Shown one piece after another: positions 16,190-26,380 of a stretch of DNA of 33,788 nucleotides (the stretch's first letter is position 1; each line of letters starts with the position of its first letter). A program made the position numbers and the translations under genes. Location: positions 1-33,788 of the forward strand of contig JAFYRB010000091.1 in the NCBI GenBank assembly GCA_017559615.1, given 5' to 3'. The notes beneath the pieces were generated by a model that saw nothing but the letters and a program-made list of their open reading frames with translations, made no database searches and had not been told where the DNA came from. Origin of the DNA: Alistipes sp. Its GTDB lineage: Bacteria; Bacteroidota; Bacteroidia; Bacteroidales; Rikenellaceae.

Positions 16190-17092
16190 ATGAAAGATTG
16201 GGATGATATTCGAGACGATCAGATTCGTGTCATAGGTCGAAGTGCTAAGCGTAAGTGGCTACCTCGTATAGTGTGGATTGTTGTTATCTCTATTTTGGTA
16301 ACGATTATTCTTTTGGTGTCTATGCCGTTGATGAGTCGCTCAAGTGCGCCTCAATATGTAGAGCCAGAGCCATCGTTCTTCGAGCCTGTAGTAGAGCCAG
16401 AACCACTGCCCGAGCCTATGCTCCGTGAGTGGATTGGCCAGGATGTAGATTCGTTGCAAAATGGCTTTACAGAGATTCGTGATACACTTATCAACGATGT
16501 TCCTCTAAGAATATACATCCCACACAATGCTGAGATGTCGTTACACGTCGGCAGAATGGATAGGGAGGATGAGAGTGTTATCTATGCAGCGCAAGCAGCA
16601 GATATCAGGGCCGACAATGGAGATATAGTTGGAGCTTTTGTTCTCAAAGGTGAACCGCTCGCTTGGGGCCTATCCAAGAAGGGCTACTGTGCTTCGATTA
16701 ATGGTAAGGTTACAGTGGGCGTTGCAGAAAACTCACCATTATTTGAACAAGCAACAGAGGAGGGTGGTTATTTCTTCCGCCAATATCCTTTGGTTGGCAA
16801 TGGTCAGCTAATTGATAATGAGCCCAAAGGCAAAGCAATACGTAGAGCAATTTGTGACAGGCAAGGTGAGATTTTTATGGTAGAGAGTGGAACCAGGGAG
16901 TCTTTCCACGATTTCTCACAAGCGTTAGTAGACTTGGGTGTTGACCAGGCTATATATCTTGTTGGATCAACAGCCTTCGGTTGGGCAGTCGATGAATCGG
17001 GAACTATTTACGAGTTCGGCGAGGATAACTACTATACTGGTCGCAGAAAGATGCCAAAGAATACAAGTTATATTGTTTGGAGAAAAAGGTAA
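16190..17092 (+). CDS. Membrane-anchored NAGPA-like phosphodiester glycosidase
   Basis: This 300-residue protein has a cytosolic basic start, one membrane helix at about 26-48, a Pro/Glu-rich spacer (about 53-78, repeated EPEP-type), then a soluble domain from about 85. The domain matches the NAGPA/DUF2233 family (phosphodiester N-acetylglucosaminidase and relatives). It has an opening 'V-G-A-F-V-L-K-G', then GYCASINGKVTVGV, PLVGNGQ, RRAICDRQGEIFMVES and VDQAIYLVGSTAFGWAV near the C-terminus. In bacteria such proteins often act on exopolysaccharide or cell-wall glycans, which suits an envelope locus. Substrate unknown. It is presumably co-transcribed with LytTR. Confidence 0.8.
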   Translation: MKDWDDIRDDQIRVIGRSAKRKWLPRIVWIVVISILVTIILLVSMPLMSRSSAPQYVEPEPSFFEPVVEPEPLPEPMLREWIGQDVDSLQNGFTEIRDTLINDVPLRIYIPHNAEMSLHVGRMDREDESVIYAAQAADIRADNGDIVGAFVLKGEPLAWGLSKKGYCASINGKVTVGVAENSPLFEQATEEGGYFFRQYPLVGNGQLIDNEPKGKAIRRAICDRQGEIFMVESGTRESFHDFSQALVDLGVDQAIYLVGSTAFGWAVDESGTIYEFGEDNYYTGRRKMPKNTSYIVWRKR

Positions 17093-17117
17093 TTTGTCAT
17101 TTTAATCTATGTTTGTT

Positions 17118-17801
17118 ATGAAAAAGAAGATGTCGATATCTATCGTTCTAGCTATGTTGTTTGTAAGTTGTGGCTCTAACCACACTTCTGAATTCAATAG
17201 TATTAGTAGAAACGATATTCAAGGATATGAAAAGTTTATAGAGAGATATCCTACAAGTGCTCACGTGGCAGATGCTCGTGAAAGAATTGAGGTGGCTCGC
17301 GAAGAGCAAAGATTGGCTGAGGAGACCGCGCGTCAAAACGAAGAACAGCGCCGCCTAGAGTCGCAATATGGTACAAACTCGTTGTATAATGGCTCACAAC
17401 CATATTCGCAGTGGTATGGGAAAAATGCATATTATGATGACTACACTCCACACTCAGAAATATGCGTAGAGGCTCCATATAATTCGGATGTGATAGCAAT
17501 TGTGCGACGTGATAATCATAATGGTAAGGTTGTGGGTCACGCATATATTAAGGCGGGCAATAGTGTTACTCTATATTTGCAAAATGGATCATATTATCAA
17601 ACGTTCTTCTATTATGGTAAGGGCTGGTATCCAGAAAAGCAAATGAAGAATGGAATTAAAGGCGGTTTTATCAAAGATGAAGCCTATTCAAAAGATGGCA
17701 CACCATCATACCTTAACAATAATGTTTTGACGTATGAGTTAACAATTACTGAGCACGGTAATTTTAGTACTAGTACAAGTAATGAGAATGAGATTTTCTA
17801 G
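17118..17801 (+). CDS. Lipoprotein with helical repeat and C-terminal beta domain, unknown function
   Basis: I prefer the ATG at 17118 (227 residues) over 17109, as it gives the standard MKKK start of a lipoprotein signal and a lipobox FVSC at Cys18. A TPR-like helix pair (about 30-60, YEKFIERYPTSAHVADAR) leads into a charged coiled coil (about 60-85). A beta domain with KAGNSVTLYLQNGSYYQTFF and YGKGWYPEKQ occupies the C-terminal half. This last domain recurs in Bacteroidetes secreted proteins, but I know no function for it. The gene follows the NAGPA-like gene with a 25-base gap, so it is probably the last of the LytTR unit. Confidence 0.8.
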   Translation: MKKKMSISIVLAMLFVSCGSNHTSEFNSISRNDIQGYEKFIERYPTSAHVADARERIEVAREEQRLAEETARQNEEQRRLESQYGTNSLYNGSQPYSQWYGKNAYYDDYTPHSEICVEAPYNSDVIAIVRRDNHNGKVVGHAYIKAGNSVTLYLQNGSYYQTFFYYGKGWYPEKQMKNGIKGGFIKDEAYSKDGTPSYLNNNVLTYELTITEHGNFSTSTSNENEIF

Positions 17802-17924
17802 AATCTCAAACCGTAAAATAGCTTTAATCGTACGCTTCTATTAAATTACTGTGTTTTTTATGCCTTTGTTGGTGCTCTGGTATGTGCCTGCGGTCAAAAA
17901 AAATGTGGTCTAACCCTTAATATT

Positions 17925-18512
17925 ATGCAAAGAGTCCCTAAAGTTCCCGATGCCCTATCTTATATTGGAGTTGCTCCAGAAGATTTTGCGTTGCGAAATG
18001 AGATGTTTGCTCGTCCAATTCATCAACCTATTCACGGGATTGGTCATATCTATCGTACGATGATTGGATGTGCATTGTTGGGTCAGTTGCTCCAGAAACC
18101 ACGAGAAGCTCTTTTGGCTTTCTGTGGTGCATTTGTCCACGACCTCGCGAGGGAAAATGATGGCGTAGATTCAGAACACGGAGCAAATGCTGCGTTGAAA
18201 TATTTCGATAAGTTTAACCATATTTGGGATAAGTATCAATTAACCACGCAGGAGAGAGATATTGTTAAACAGGCTGTTGAGCAACACTCAACGCGTGAGT
18301 GGATGCGTTGTGGAGATGTCGGTTACGATGTTATGGCAATATTGAAAGATGCTGATGCCTTGGATCGTTGTCGCATAGGAGATTTAGATTCTCAGTGGCT
18401 AAGATATCGAGATAGTCGCTTGCTGATTCGCCCGATTGAGGATATTTGCGATAAGACTTACAGCATTAATGATGACATTGATTTTAGCAGCTTCATACAG
18501 TTGATATTATAG
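17925..18512 (+). CDS. HD-domain phosphohydrolase
   Basis: This 195-residue soluble protein has the HD-type metal site: HGIGHIYR (His37, His41), AFVHDLAREN (His72-Asp73), QHST (His121) and KDADALDRCR (Asp142). HD enzymes hydrolyse nucleotides, phosphodiesters or phosphomonoesters; the small-molecule specificity is not predictable here. The segment SEHGANAA after the HD pair is typical of the single-domain group. It follows the LytTR unit after a 123-base gap with no clear promoter and is closed by the terminator at 18558. Confidence 0.88.
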   Translation: MQRVPKVPDALSYIGVAPEDFALRNEMFARPIHQPIHGIGHIYRTMIGCALLGQLLQKPREALLAFCGAFVHDLARENDGVDSEHGANAALKYFDKFNHIWDKYQLTTQERDIVKQAVEQHSTREWMRCGDVGYDVMAILKDADALDRCRIGDLDSQWLRYRDSRLLIRPIEDICDKTYSINDDIDFSSFIQLIL

Positions 18513-18557
18513 CGAAATTACATAATCCGTGTAATTTCATACACCCTAAAAACGATT

Positions 18558-18602
18558 TCGTACAGTCGAGATATAAATGCTCGGTTGTACGATTTCTTTT
18601 TT
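18558..18602 (+). terminator. Terminator after the HD gene
   Basis: TCGTACAGTCGAG (18558-18570) pairs with CTCGGTTGTACGA (18580-18592), 13 pairs including two G-U, around a nine-base loop, and is followed by a T-rich tract. It separates the LytTR-HD region from the macroglobulin gene. Confidence 0.75.
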
Positions 18603-18653
18603 AGAAATTTGTACTTGAAGGATTGTGTAAACAAATTAAATCAAGTATAAATT

Positions 18654-21600
18654 ATGAAGAGTGCTCTGCTTAAACTTTGGATTGCGATGCTTGCTGTTGT
18701 AGGTGTCGTTTCGTGTGGCTCTAAGGAGTCGATGACTACTGAAGAGGCTGCTATGTGGATAGCGGCCTATACTCCCGAACGCATTGATATGGATAATATT
18801 ATCTGTATCGAGACTACTGATTCGTTACTTGCTCATATCAATACACAAAGGTCTCTGGATAAGGTCTTTGAGTTTACCCCTTCGGTAAAGGGTAAGGCCG
18901 AGTATCGAGAGGAGGGTATGTATGTGGATTTTGTGCCTAATAAGGGCGCATTGAAGCAGGGTGTGCAGTATAACTGCCGAGTATCGCTATCTAAGCTAAC
19001 AGGTATAGATACTCTTAAGGATTTCGCATTTGACTTTTTTGTTGCACGCCGAGAGGTGAAATTAGAGGATTTGCGTGTGAGCGTTGATCCAAAGGATTAC
19101 GAGCAGGTGATTGTGCGAGGTAAGATGATTTTTAGTACCGAGCCAAGCGAGCAGGCGCTGGAGGCATCAACTCTAACTTGTGATGCAGAGGGTGCTAACT
19201 TGGAAATAACAGCAACGGAGGATAGCTGCTGTTATGAGTTTGCCATTTCTGATATCAAGTGTCAGGACGAGGATTCAAACCTAAAGATTGAGTATAATCC
19301 TATGGGAGGATTCCCCAATGCAACCGCTGAGGTTGTTGTGCCTGGCCTTTCGCAGTTTAAACTATTATGTGCAGAACGTATGGATTATGCCGATCCATAT
19401 ATCTTTTTGGAATTCTCTGCACCTCTCTCATCAGAGCAGGAACTCGAAGGACTTATTTCAATTGACCAAGTTGAGATTACACGTATTGAAAAGCAGGGTA
19501 CACTTGTGTTTATATACTATCCAGTAAATACATTGACCGATCTTGTTTTGCATATCTCAGATAGTGTTCGATCTGCTGATGGTGAGACTCTTATAAGCGA
19601 TATCGAGCAGCATTTCGAACAAAAGGTTATCCCTCCAGCAATCGAAGTTCCTATCAGTGGAACGATTCTTCCAGATGGTAGTAATCTCACGTTTCCTTTC
19701 CGTGCGGTGAACTTGGCTGCTGTGGATGTTGAGGTGGTTAAGATTTATACCAATAATGTTATGACCTTTCTGCAGGAGAATGAAATAGATGATAAATATT
19801 GCTTGCGCCGTGTAGGTCGTTTGATTTACAAGCAGACTGTGCGCTTGGATGGTGACAAAAGTCTTGATTTACACAAGTGGCAGAACTTTTCTATCAACCT
19901 CAAAGACCTATTTAAACAGGAGCACGGTGCTATATACAACATTCGTCTATCGTTCCGTAAGGCTTATTCGCTCTACAATAAGACCGAAGTTGAGGATTTC
20001 GAATTGACCTCTGGTATAACAAAGAGCAACAGAGACGAGTGGGATGTGAATTATGGCTATATCTATCGTCAAGCGCCTGATTACGATTGGGAGTCATATA
20101 GGTGGAGCGAGAAGGATGATCCCGCAAAGGATAGCTACTATATGTCGAATCATTGTATGAAAGAGTACAACCTTATGGCTTCGAATATCGGTTTGATTGT
20201 AAAGCGTGCTAGTGGTGATAAACTATGGTGCTCGGTATCTAATATTATGACTGCTGCATCAATGAGTGGTGTTAAGGTTACAGCCTATAACTATCAGATG
20301 CAAGAGATTGGCTCGGCATATACCAACGATCAAGGTTTTGCTGACTTCAATGCTGACGGTAATCCATTTATTGTGACAGCATCAAATGGTGTGTCAACAA
20401 CCTACCTAAAAATTAATAGTGGTTATGAACTCTCGACAAGTCGTTTTGATGTTAGTGGAAAGTCTGTGGCGCAAGGTGTAAAGGGTTATGTATATGGTGA
20501 GCGAGGCGTATGGCGCCCAGGTGATAATATCTATCTAACACTAGTCGTGGAGGATAAGCAGCGCACATTGCCTGAGAACCATCCTGTAACAATGGAGCTA
20601 TATACTCCCACGGAGCAGCTATACGATAAGCAGACCATTACTCAAGGTGTAGATGGTATGTATGTCTTTACAATCAGCACGGCTGATGATGCACCTACAG
20701 GCCGTTGGGATGCTCGATTTAAGGTCGGTGGTCAGACGTTTCACCATACAGTGAGAGTTGAGACTATTAAGCCTAACCGCCTTAAAATTAATATTTCAGC
20801 TCCAGATGTTCTGATGAGTGGTGAGGCTGCATATGTCGGTGTAGAGGCACATTGGCTTACTGGCCCCGTTGCTTCAAACCTTGAGAGTAAGGTGGAGATG
20901 TCGCTATACAACAATCCTCATCCTTTTGAGCACTATAGCGATTACACCTTTAGCAATCCAATATACTCATTTACCGATGCTGAGCATAATCTATTTGAAG
21001 GTAAACTGGATACATTAGGCAAGGCATATCATTACTTTGAGGTTCCTAAAACGCACGAGGCTCCAGGTATGTTGCAGGCAAATATCATCGCAAGAGTTGT
21101 AGAGGCAGGTGGCGATGAGAGCCTTAAGTCTCACTCTGTGCGCTACTCGCCATATGATAGCTATGTTGGTGTTGCACTTGGAGCTAAGGAGTTTGAGACC
21201 GATTGTGATTTGAACTTTTCAGTCGTCTCTGTGGATGCATCTGGTAAGCCTATTGATCGAAAGCTAATATACAAAATCTATAAAATCGACTGGAACTGGT
21301 GGTGGGAGGGCTCTGCCGATGAGCTAAATCGCTATGTGCAGAGCACGACTGCCGAGGTTGTTGCATCGGGTAATATCTTAACGCAAGATGGTAAGGGTAA
21401 GGTTAAATTCCGCGTCGATTATCCATCGTGGGGTAGATACCTTGTCTATATCAAGGATAGTGTTAGTGGGCACGCTACTGGTGGCGTTGTAGATATCGAT
21501 TGGCCAGATTGGCGTGGTCATTCGGGAAAGAGTAATCCTTCTGCTGCTACAATGTTGTCATTCTCGCTCGATAAGAAAAACTATGAGGTCGGCGAGACTG

Positions 21601-24098
21601 CCATCGTATATCTTCCAAAATCTGCTGGCGGCCGTGTTCTACTATCTGTAGAGAATGGCTCTAAGGTCATAACTCGTAAATGGGTAAATACTGCTGCAGA
21701 TAAGGAGTGCGCATATCGTCTGCCTATAACTGCAGAGATGGCACCAAACTTCTATGTTCACGCCACCTTGTTGCAACCTCATTCGCAGACCGTAAACGAT
21801 CTGCCAATTAGAATGTATGGCGTAGAGGGGGCTAATGTCATTGACCGTAAAACTATTCTGCACCCTGTAATAGATGTCCCTGCGGAGATTCTTCCACAGC
21901 AGGAGTTTACCGTAAAGGTGAGTGAGGCTGATGGCAAGCCAATGAGCTATACGCTCGCTATTGTAGATGAGGGTTTGCTTGATATCACTTCGTTCAAAAC
22001 CCCACAACCTTGGGCGGCGATGAACCAGCGCGAGGCGCTTGGTGTTAGAACTTGGGATATGTATGACGATGTTATCGGTGCATATGGAGGTAAGTTTACA
22101 TCTATATTGAGCATCGGTGGTGATGAGGCTTTGCGTCGTGCTGCGGGTAAGGAGAAGCGCTTTAATCCAGTTGTGAAGTTTATGGGTCCATTTACCCTAA
22201 ATAGCGGTACGCAGAGCCATAAGATTACATTGCCGATGTATGTGGGTTCGGTGCGAGTTATGGTTGTAGCTGCTAAGAATGGCTCATATGGTAGTACTGA
22301 TAAGAGTGTAACGGTGTGCTCTCCGCTGATGTTGCTTGCTACGATGCCTCGTCAGCTTGCTTCGGGTGATACTGTGAAACTTCCAGTAAATATCTTTGCT
22401 ATGGAGGATGGCGTAAAGGATGTAAAGGTAACTGTCGAGACAGAGGGTCCAATCTCGATTGTTGGAGCCTCTTCAAAGAGTATATCATTCCCTCAGCCTA
22501 CAGAGAAACTTGTGAACTTTAACCTCGCTTGTGATGCTACAAAGGGAGGTCAGGCAAAGGTTTCGATTGTGGCTGTTGGTGGCGGTAAGCGTGCAACAGA
22601 GACAATATATATCGATGTGAGAAATCCTCTGCCAGATATCGTAGTATCGGAGAGTGATGTGCTTTCGAAGGGTGAAAAACGTAGCTTTGATATGTCGAAG
22701 TATAGCGATGCAGAGCTAACGATTGCTACAATGCCTACAATTGACTTCAGCGGAGCATACTCGTTTGTGGAGAACTACTCGCACTACTGTACTGAGCAAC
22801 TCTCAGCAAGGGCTATATATATGCTCTATGCTCGTAAGTTCCTGAGTGCGGAGGATGCTGCTCGCGCAGAGAAGGCATTGCCAGCTCTGCTTAAGAGTAT
22901 TGCGTCGCGACAGCTACCTTCTGGAGGTTTTGCTTACTGGCCAGGGGATGGTAGCGCTCACGAGTGGGCTACATCTATGGTTGGTGAGGTGTTAGTTGAG
23001 GCACGTCGTCAGGGCTTCGTTGTAGCTAATCAGACTTTCGATCGTTGGAAGGAGTATCAAAACTCTGCGTCACGAAGCTATCGCCATACAACCGATAAGG
23101 CTGCCGATTTGGTGCAAGCATATCGCCTCTATACACTTGTCCTTGCTTGTGAGCAACCAACGGCGGCTATGAACAAGTTGCGTGAGTCGAAGACTATATC
23201 TAAGCAGGCGCTATTGCGTCTTGCTGCAGCATATACGCTAAATGGTAGAACAGATGTGGCAGCTAAGCTAATTGATAAGTCAAAGGCTACATCAGCGATA
23301 GATGGCTCGTACGCTACCTTCTGGTCTCCGCTGCGAGATAAGGCTATGGCGCTTGAGAGTTATTTGCTTGCTGGTGATAAGAGTAATGCATTCTTGCTAG
23401 CACGAGAGGTAGCATCGGAGTTCTCAGCCACTCTATGTACTACGCAGGAGCTAGCCTTTGTGTGCTTGGCAATGAGCCGTATGAGCGATATCGTTGGTGT
23501 GTCGACTACCGAGGTTGCAATTACTGAGGGTGGCGCAAATACCGATATCATTCGTAATCTGCGCGGTGTTAAGAGCCTTACGTTGGACACAAAGAAGGAC
23601 TCTGTTGTTGTGGAGAACTTGGGCAAGGAGGATATCTCTTTGGCGCTTATGATGCGTCGTACGCCATCGAGCGATGAGAGTGTTAAGCCCCAGGCAAATG
23701 GCGTATATATCAATGTGCGATATACCGACTTGCAGGGCAAGGTAATTGCGGTTGAACGCCTAAATCAGGGCGAAGAGTTCTTAGCGCATATCGAGGTTAA
23801 GATGGGTGAGAATGGCTCGCAGTCGATGGCGCTGAGATATGCTGTGCCTTCAGGCTGGGAGATATGGAATGAGCGTTTAATGGGTGGTGAGTTGAGTGGT
23901 AATGCTTCATACACTGATATCCGTGATGAGCGCATAAGTTGGTACTTCTCAATTGATTCGGGCGCGACAAAGAGTTTTACAGTTAAGTTGCGTGCAGCCT
24001 ATGCCGGTAACTTTATACTACCTCCGACCATATGTGAGGATATGTATAACGCAGCTTGTTATGCAATGACTGCAAATAGCAAAACCGTAGTTGAATAA
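18654..24098 (+). CDS. Alpha-2-macroglobulin family lipoprotein with CTEQ thioester motif
   Basis: This 1814-residue lipoprotein (VVSC lipobox, Cys21) belongs to the bacterial alpha-2-macroglobulins, periplasmic protease traps. Macroglobulin domains fill the N-terminal 1100 residues (e.g. KGYVYGERGVWRPGDNIYLT at about 610). A bait-like region follows VDEGLLDITSF near residue 1108. FNPVVKFMGPFTLNSG and a strand-rich section lead to YSHYCTEQLSARA with Cys1379 and Gln1382. That matches the CxEQ thioester consensus, although the usual bacterial residue at x is Leu. The helical domain continues with RQLPSGGFAYWPG. The stop overlaps pbpC by one base (TAATG), the pairing known from E. coli yfhM-pbpC. 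The proposed job is to trap proteases that breach the outer membrane while PbpC repairs peptidoglycan. Confidence 0.93.
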   Translation: MKSALLKLWIAMLAVVGVVSCGSKESMTTEEAAMWIAAYTPERIDMDNIICIETTDSLLAHINTQRSLDKVFEFTPSVKGKAEYREEGMYVDFVPNKGALKQGVQYNCRVSLSKLTGIDTLKDFAFDFFVARREVKLEDLRVSVDPKDYEQVIVRGKMIFSTEPSEQALEASTLTCDAEGANLEITATEDSCCYEFAISDIKCQDEDSNLKIEYNPMGGFPNATAEVVVPGLSQFKLLCAERMDYADPYIFLEFSAPLSSEQELEGLISIDQVEITRIEKQGTLVFIYYPVNTLTDLVLHISDSVRSADGETLISDIEQHFEQKVIPPAIEVPISGTILPDGSNLTFPFRAVNLAAVDVEVVKIYTNNVMTFLQENEIDDKYCLRRVGRLIYKQTVRLDGDKSLDLHKWQNFSINLKDLFKQEHGAIYNIRLSFRKAYSLYNKTEVEDFELTSGITKSNRDEWDVNYGYIYRQAPDYDWESYRWSEKDDPAKDSYYMSNHCMKEYNLMASNIGLIVKRASGDKLWCSVSNIMTAASMSGVKVTAYNYQMQEIGSAYTNDQGFADFNADGNPFIVTASNGVSTTYLKINSGYELSTSRFDVSGKSVAQGVKGYVYGERGVWRPGDNIYLTLVVEDKQRTLPENHPVTMELYTPTEQLYDKQTITQGVDGMYVFTISTADDAPTGRWDARFKVGGQTFHHTVRVETIKPNRLKINISAPDVLMSGEAAYVGVEAHWLTGPVASNLESKVEMSLYNNPHPFEHYSDYTFSNPIYSFTDAEHNLFEGKLDTLGKAYHYFEVPKTHEAPGMLQANIIARVVEAGGDESLKSHSVRYSPYDSYVGVALGAKEFETDCDLNFSVVSVDASGKPIDRKLIYKIYKIDWNWWWEGSADELNRYVQSTTAEVVASGNILTQDGKGKVKFRVDYPSWGRYLVYIKDSVSGHATGGVVDIDWPDWRGHSGKSNPSAATMLSFSLDKKNYEVGETAIVYLPKSAGGRVLLSVENGSKVITRKWVNTAADKECAYRLPITAEMAPNFYVHATLLQPHSQTVNDLPIRMYGVEGANVIDRKTILHPVIDVPAEILPQQEFTVKVSEADGKPMSYTLAIVDEGLLDITSFKTPQPWAAMNQREALGVRTWDMYDDVIGAYGGKFTSILSIGGDEALRRAAGKEKRFNPVVKFMGPFTLNSGTQSHKITLPMYVGSVRVMVVAAKNGSYGSTDKSVTVCSPLMLLATMPRQLASGDTVKLPVNIFAMEDGVKDVKVTVETEGPISIVGASSKSISFPQPTEKLVNFNLACDATKGGQAKVSIVAVGGGKRATETIYIDVRNPLPDIVVSESDVLSKGEKRSFDMSKYSDAELTIATMPTIDFSGAYSFVENYSHYCTEQLSARAIYMLYARKFLSAEDAARAEKALPALLKSIASRQLPSGGFAYWPGDGSAHEWATSMVGEVLVEARRQGFVVANQTFDRWKEYQNSASRSYRHTTDKAADLVQAYRLYTLVLACEQPTAAMNKLRESKTISKQALLRLAAAYTLNGRTDVAAKLIDKSKATSAIDGSYATFWSPLRDKAMALESYLLAGDKSNAFLLAREVASEFSATLCTTQELAFVCLAMSRMSDIVGVSTTEVAITEGGANTDIIRNLRGVKSLTLDTKKDSVVVENLGKEDISLALMMRRTPSSDESVKPQANGVYINVRYTDLQGKVIAVERLNQGEEFLAHIEVKMGENGSQSMALRYAVPSGWEIWNERLMGGELSGNASYTDIRDERISWYFSIDSGATKSFTVKLRAAYAGNFILPPTICEDMYNAACYAMTANSKTVVE

Positions 24099-26347
24099 TG
24101 CGAAAGTGGCTAAAATATGGAGCAATCATAGTAGCAGGAGTTATCTTGCTACTATGGCTCTTGTGTCTGCCTAAAGATCTCTTTGAGGGTGTTTCTTACT
24201 CTACGGTAGTAACTGATAGAGAGGGAGAATTATTGGGCGCTCGTGTGGCGGATGATGGACAATGGCGTTTCCCGATGTGTGACACTTTGCCCGAAAAGTT
24301 TGTCACGGCCCTTGTGGAGTTTGAGGATCATCGCTTCTATTCGCATTGCGGTGTGAGTTTGCGCTCCTTGGCACGAGCAACAATGCAAAACGTGCGTAGC
24401 GGAAGAGTAGTTAGTGGTGGTAGCACCATCACAATGCAGGTGGTGCGTCTCTCGCGTCAAAAGCCTCGTACCCTATGGCAAAAGGCTGTGGAGGCCTTTA
24501 TGGCTACCCGCATCGAGGCGCGTTATAGCAAGGACGAGATATTGAAGATGTATGCTTCACACGCGCCATTTGGTGGTAATGTGGTGGGTATTCGTGCTGC
24601 TATGTGGCGATATCTTGGTGATGCAAATGCGGAGCTGTCGTGGGCAGAGGCTGCAACATTGGCGGTGCTACAAAATGCCCCTTCCTTGATACATCTTGAT
24701 AAAAATCGCGAAGCTTTGCTTGCCAAGAGAAATCGTCTGCTTGCCCGTCTGCACGAAAATGGTGAAATATCGGATGATGACTACTCACTTGCTGTGGATG
24801 AACCACTAATAGGTAACCCATACCCGATGCCGCAGTATGCTCCCCATCTTGTGGAATACTATCACAGCGTGGCGCACGGAGAGCAGACAACTACCAGTAT
24901 CGATTTAGCTTCACAGCAGCGTGTTGAAGAGTTGTCAACGCGTTGGAGCCGCGAGTTGCGATTGCAGAACATTGGTGACTTGGCAATTGTAGTGGAGGAT
25001 GTGGCAACTGGAGAGATTGTCGCCTATTGTGGTAATAGCGATATCTCGTATGATCGCCACGGAAAGTGGGTTGATATTGCTCGTGCACCTCGTTCATCGG
25101 GTAGTATATTAAAACCTTTGCTCTATGCTGTGGCGTTACAAGATGGGGTAGTGCTGCCAAAGACTTTGCTTCCCGATGTTCCGACAGACTTTGGGGGCTT
25201 TGTGCCAAAAAACTTCGATGGAAGCTATGCTGGAGCTATAGCCGCTAATGAAGCCCTCGCACTATCGCTAAATATCCCAAATGTACATTTGCTCAAAGAG
25301 TATGGTGTGGCTCGCTTTGCGCGTATGTTGCAACAATCGGGCTTTGAGTCGCTTAATCGCCCTGCTAATGAGTATGGTCTATCGCTCGTGTTGGGTGGCG
25401 CTGAGGTCAGATTGGTGGATGTGGTATCGTGCTACTCCAAGATGGCTGCCTGCTATGTTGATTCAACGGCATATTCGGACTTTCCAATCCGTGATAGGGT
25501 TGCTCTATATCACACATTTAATGCTATGCGCGAGGTTAATCGTCCCGATCAGATGGATTGGCGTAGAGTAGTCTCGGTGCAGAACGTGGCGTGGAAAACT
25601 GGAACAAGCTATGGCTCTCGAGATGCTTGGGCTGTAGGTGTAACACCAAAGTATGCCGTTGGAGTATGGGTGGGTAATGCAGATGGAAGTGGTGTCGCGG
25701 ACCTAACGGGTGCACGATGCGCAGGACCAGTCTTATTTGATGTATTCGGTCTGTTGCCATATTCCGAGTGGTTTGCAGAGCCTCAGAATGATGATGGCGA
25801 GATGGTTTGTGTATGTCGCCACTCAGGCTATCGAGCAAGTAGATATTGTGCCGAAACAGATGATCTCTTGTTGCCACGTAATAGCATTAAAAGTGATGTG
25901 TGTCCACACTGTGCTGAGATTCTTGTATCCCTTGATGGGCAACGACGAGTTACCGATCGAGGCGAACCTACTCGCGCTGAGCATATCTTTACGCTTCCAC
26001 CGCATATGGAGTACTACTACAAACCGCAGCATCCAGAGTATGTCTCGATGCCAGAGTCGACATCCTCTACCACTGCGGTTGCGGAAGATGCACTTCACTT
26101 TGTCTATCCTGCGAATGGTAGTGTTGTAGCACTAGCCAAGCAGATGGATGGCACTCGAGGTAGTATTGTCTGCAAAGTTGCCCACACTTCATCAACTACA
26201 GAACTCTTCTGGCACCTTGATGATTGCTATATTGGTTCTACAACGACGCTCCATAATATGTCAATACAACCAACTGCAGGCTATCACACTATAACCGTTG
26301 TCGATACCTATGGTAACCAACAGACGGTGTATATAATAGTTAAGTAG
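24098..26347 (+). CDS. pbpC: Penicillin-binding protein 1C
   Basis: PbpC is a bifunctional peptidoglycan synthase of the inner membrane with its bulk in the periplasm; 749 residues is normal. A single N-terminal helix (about 7-24) is followed by the GT51 transglycosylase: EFEDHRFYSH with catalytic Glu76, then SGGSTITMQVVRL and KDEILKMY. The transpeptidase has Ser336 and Lys339 (SILK), SLN in ALSLNIPN, and Lys500 in KTGTS, so all three active-site motifs are present. A beta-rich C-terminal BiPBP_C domain (about 650-749) completes the family layout. It is translationally coupled to the macroglobulin gene. In E. coli PbpC the transpeptidase role is unclear; here the motifs look intact. Confidence 0.95.
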   Translation: MRKWLKYGAIIVAGVILLLWLLCLPKDLFEGVSYSTVVTDREGELLGARVADDGQWRFPMCDTLPEKFVTALVEFEDHRFYSHCGVSLRSLARATMQNVRSGRVVSGGSTITMQVVRLSRQKPRTLWQKAVEAFMATRIEARYSKDEILKMYASHAPFGGNVVGIRAAMWRYLGDANAELSWAEAATLAVLQNAPSLIHLDKNREALLAKRNRLLARLHENGEISDDDYSLAVDEPLIGNPYPMPQYAPHLVEYYHSVAHGEQTTTSIDLASQQRVEELSTRWSRELRLQNIGDLAIVVEDVATGEIVAYCGNSDISYDRHGKWVDIARAPRSSGSILKPLLYAVALQDGVVLPKTLLPDVPTDFGGFVPKNFDGSYAGAIAANEALALSLNIPNVHLLKEYGVARFARMLQQSGFESLNRPANEYGLSLVLGGAEVRLVDVVSCYSKMAACYVDSTAYSDFPIRDRVALYHTFNAMREVNRPDQMDWRRVVSVQNVAWKTGTSYGSRDAWAVGVTPKYAVGVWVGNADGSGVADLTGARCAGPVLFDVFGLLPYSEWFAEPQNDDGEMVCVCRHSGYRASRYCAETDDLLLPRNSIKSDVCPHCAEILVSLDGQRRVTDRGEPTRAEHIFTLPPHMEYYYKPQHPEYVSMPESTSSTTAVAEDALHFVYPANGSVVALAKQMDGTRGSIVCKVAHTSSTTELFWHLDDCYIGSTTTLHNMSIQPTAGYHTITVVDTYGNQQTVYIIVK

Positions 26348-26380
26348 ATAAGATAATTGTTCAATTTCGCTCTGCGTTTC

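Noticed and set aside
17786..17803. Hairpin GAGATT...AATCTC across the stop codon of the lipoprotein gene
   Set aside because: The stem has only six pairs and no T-tract follows, so it is not a convincing terminator.
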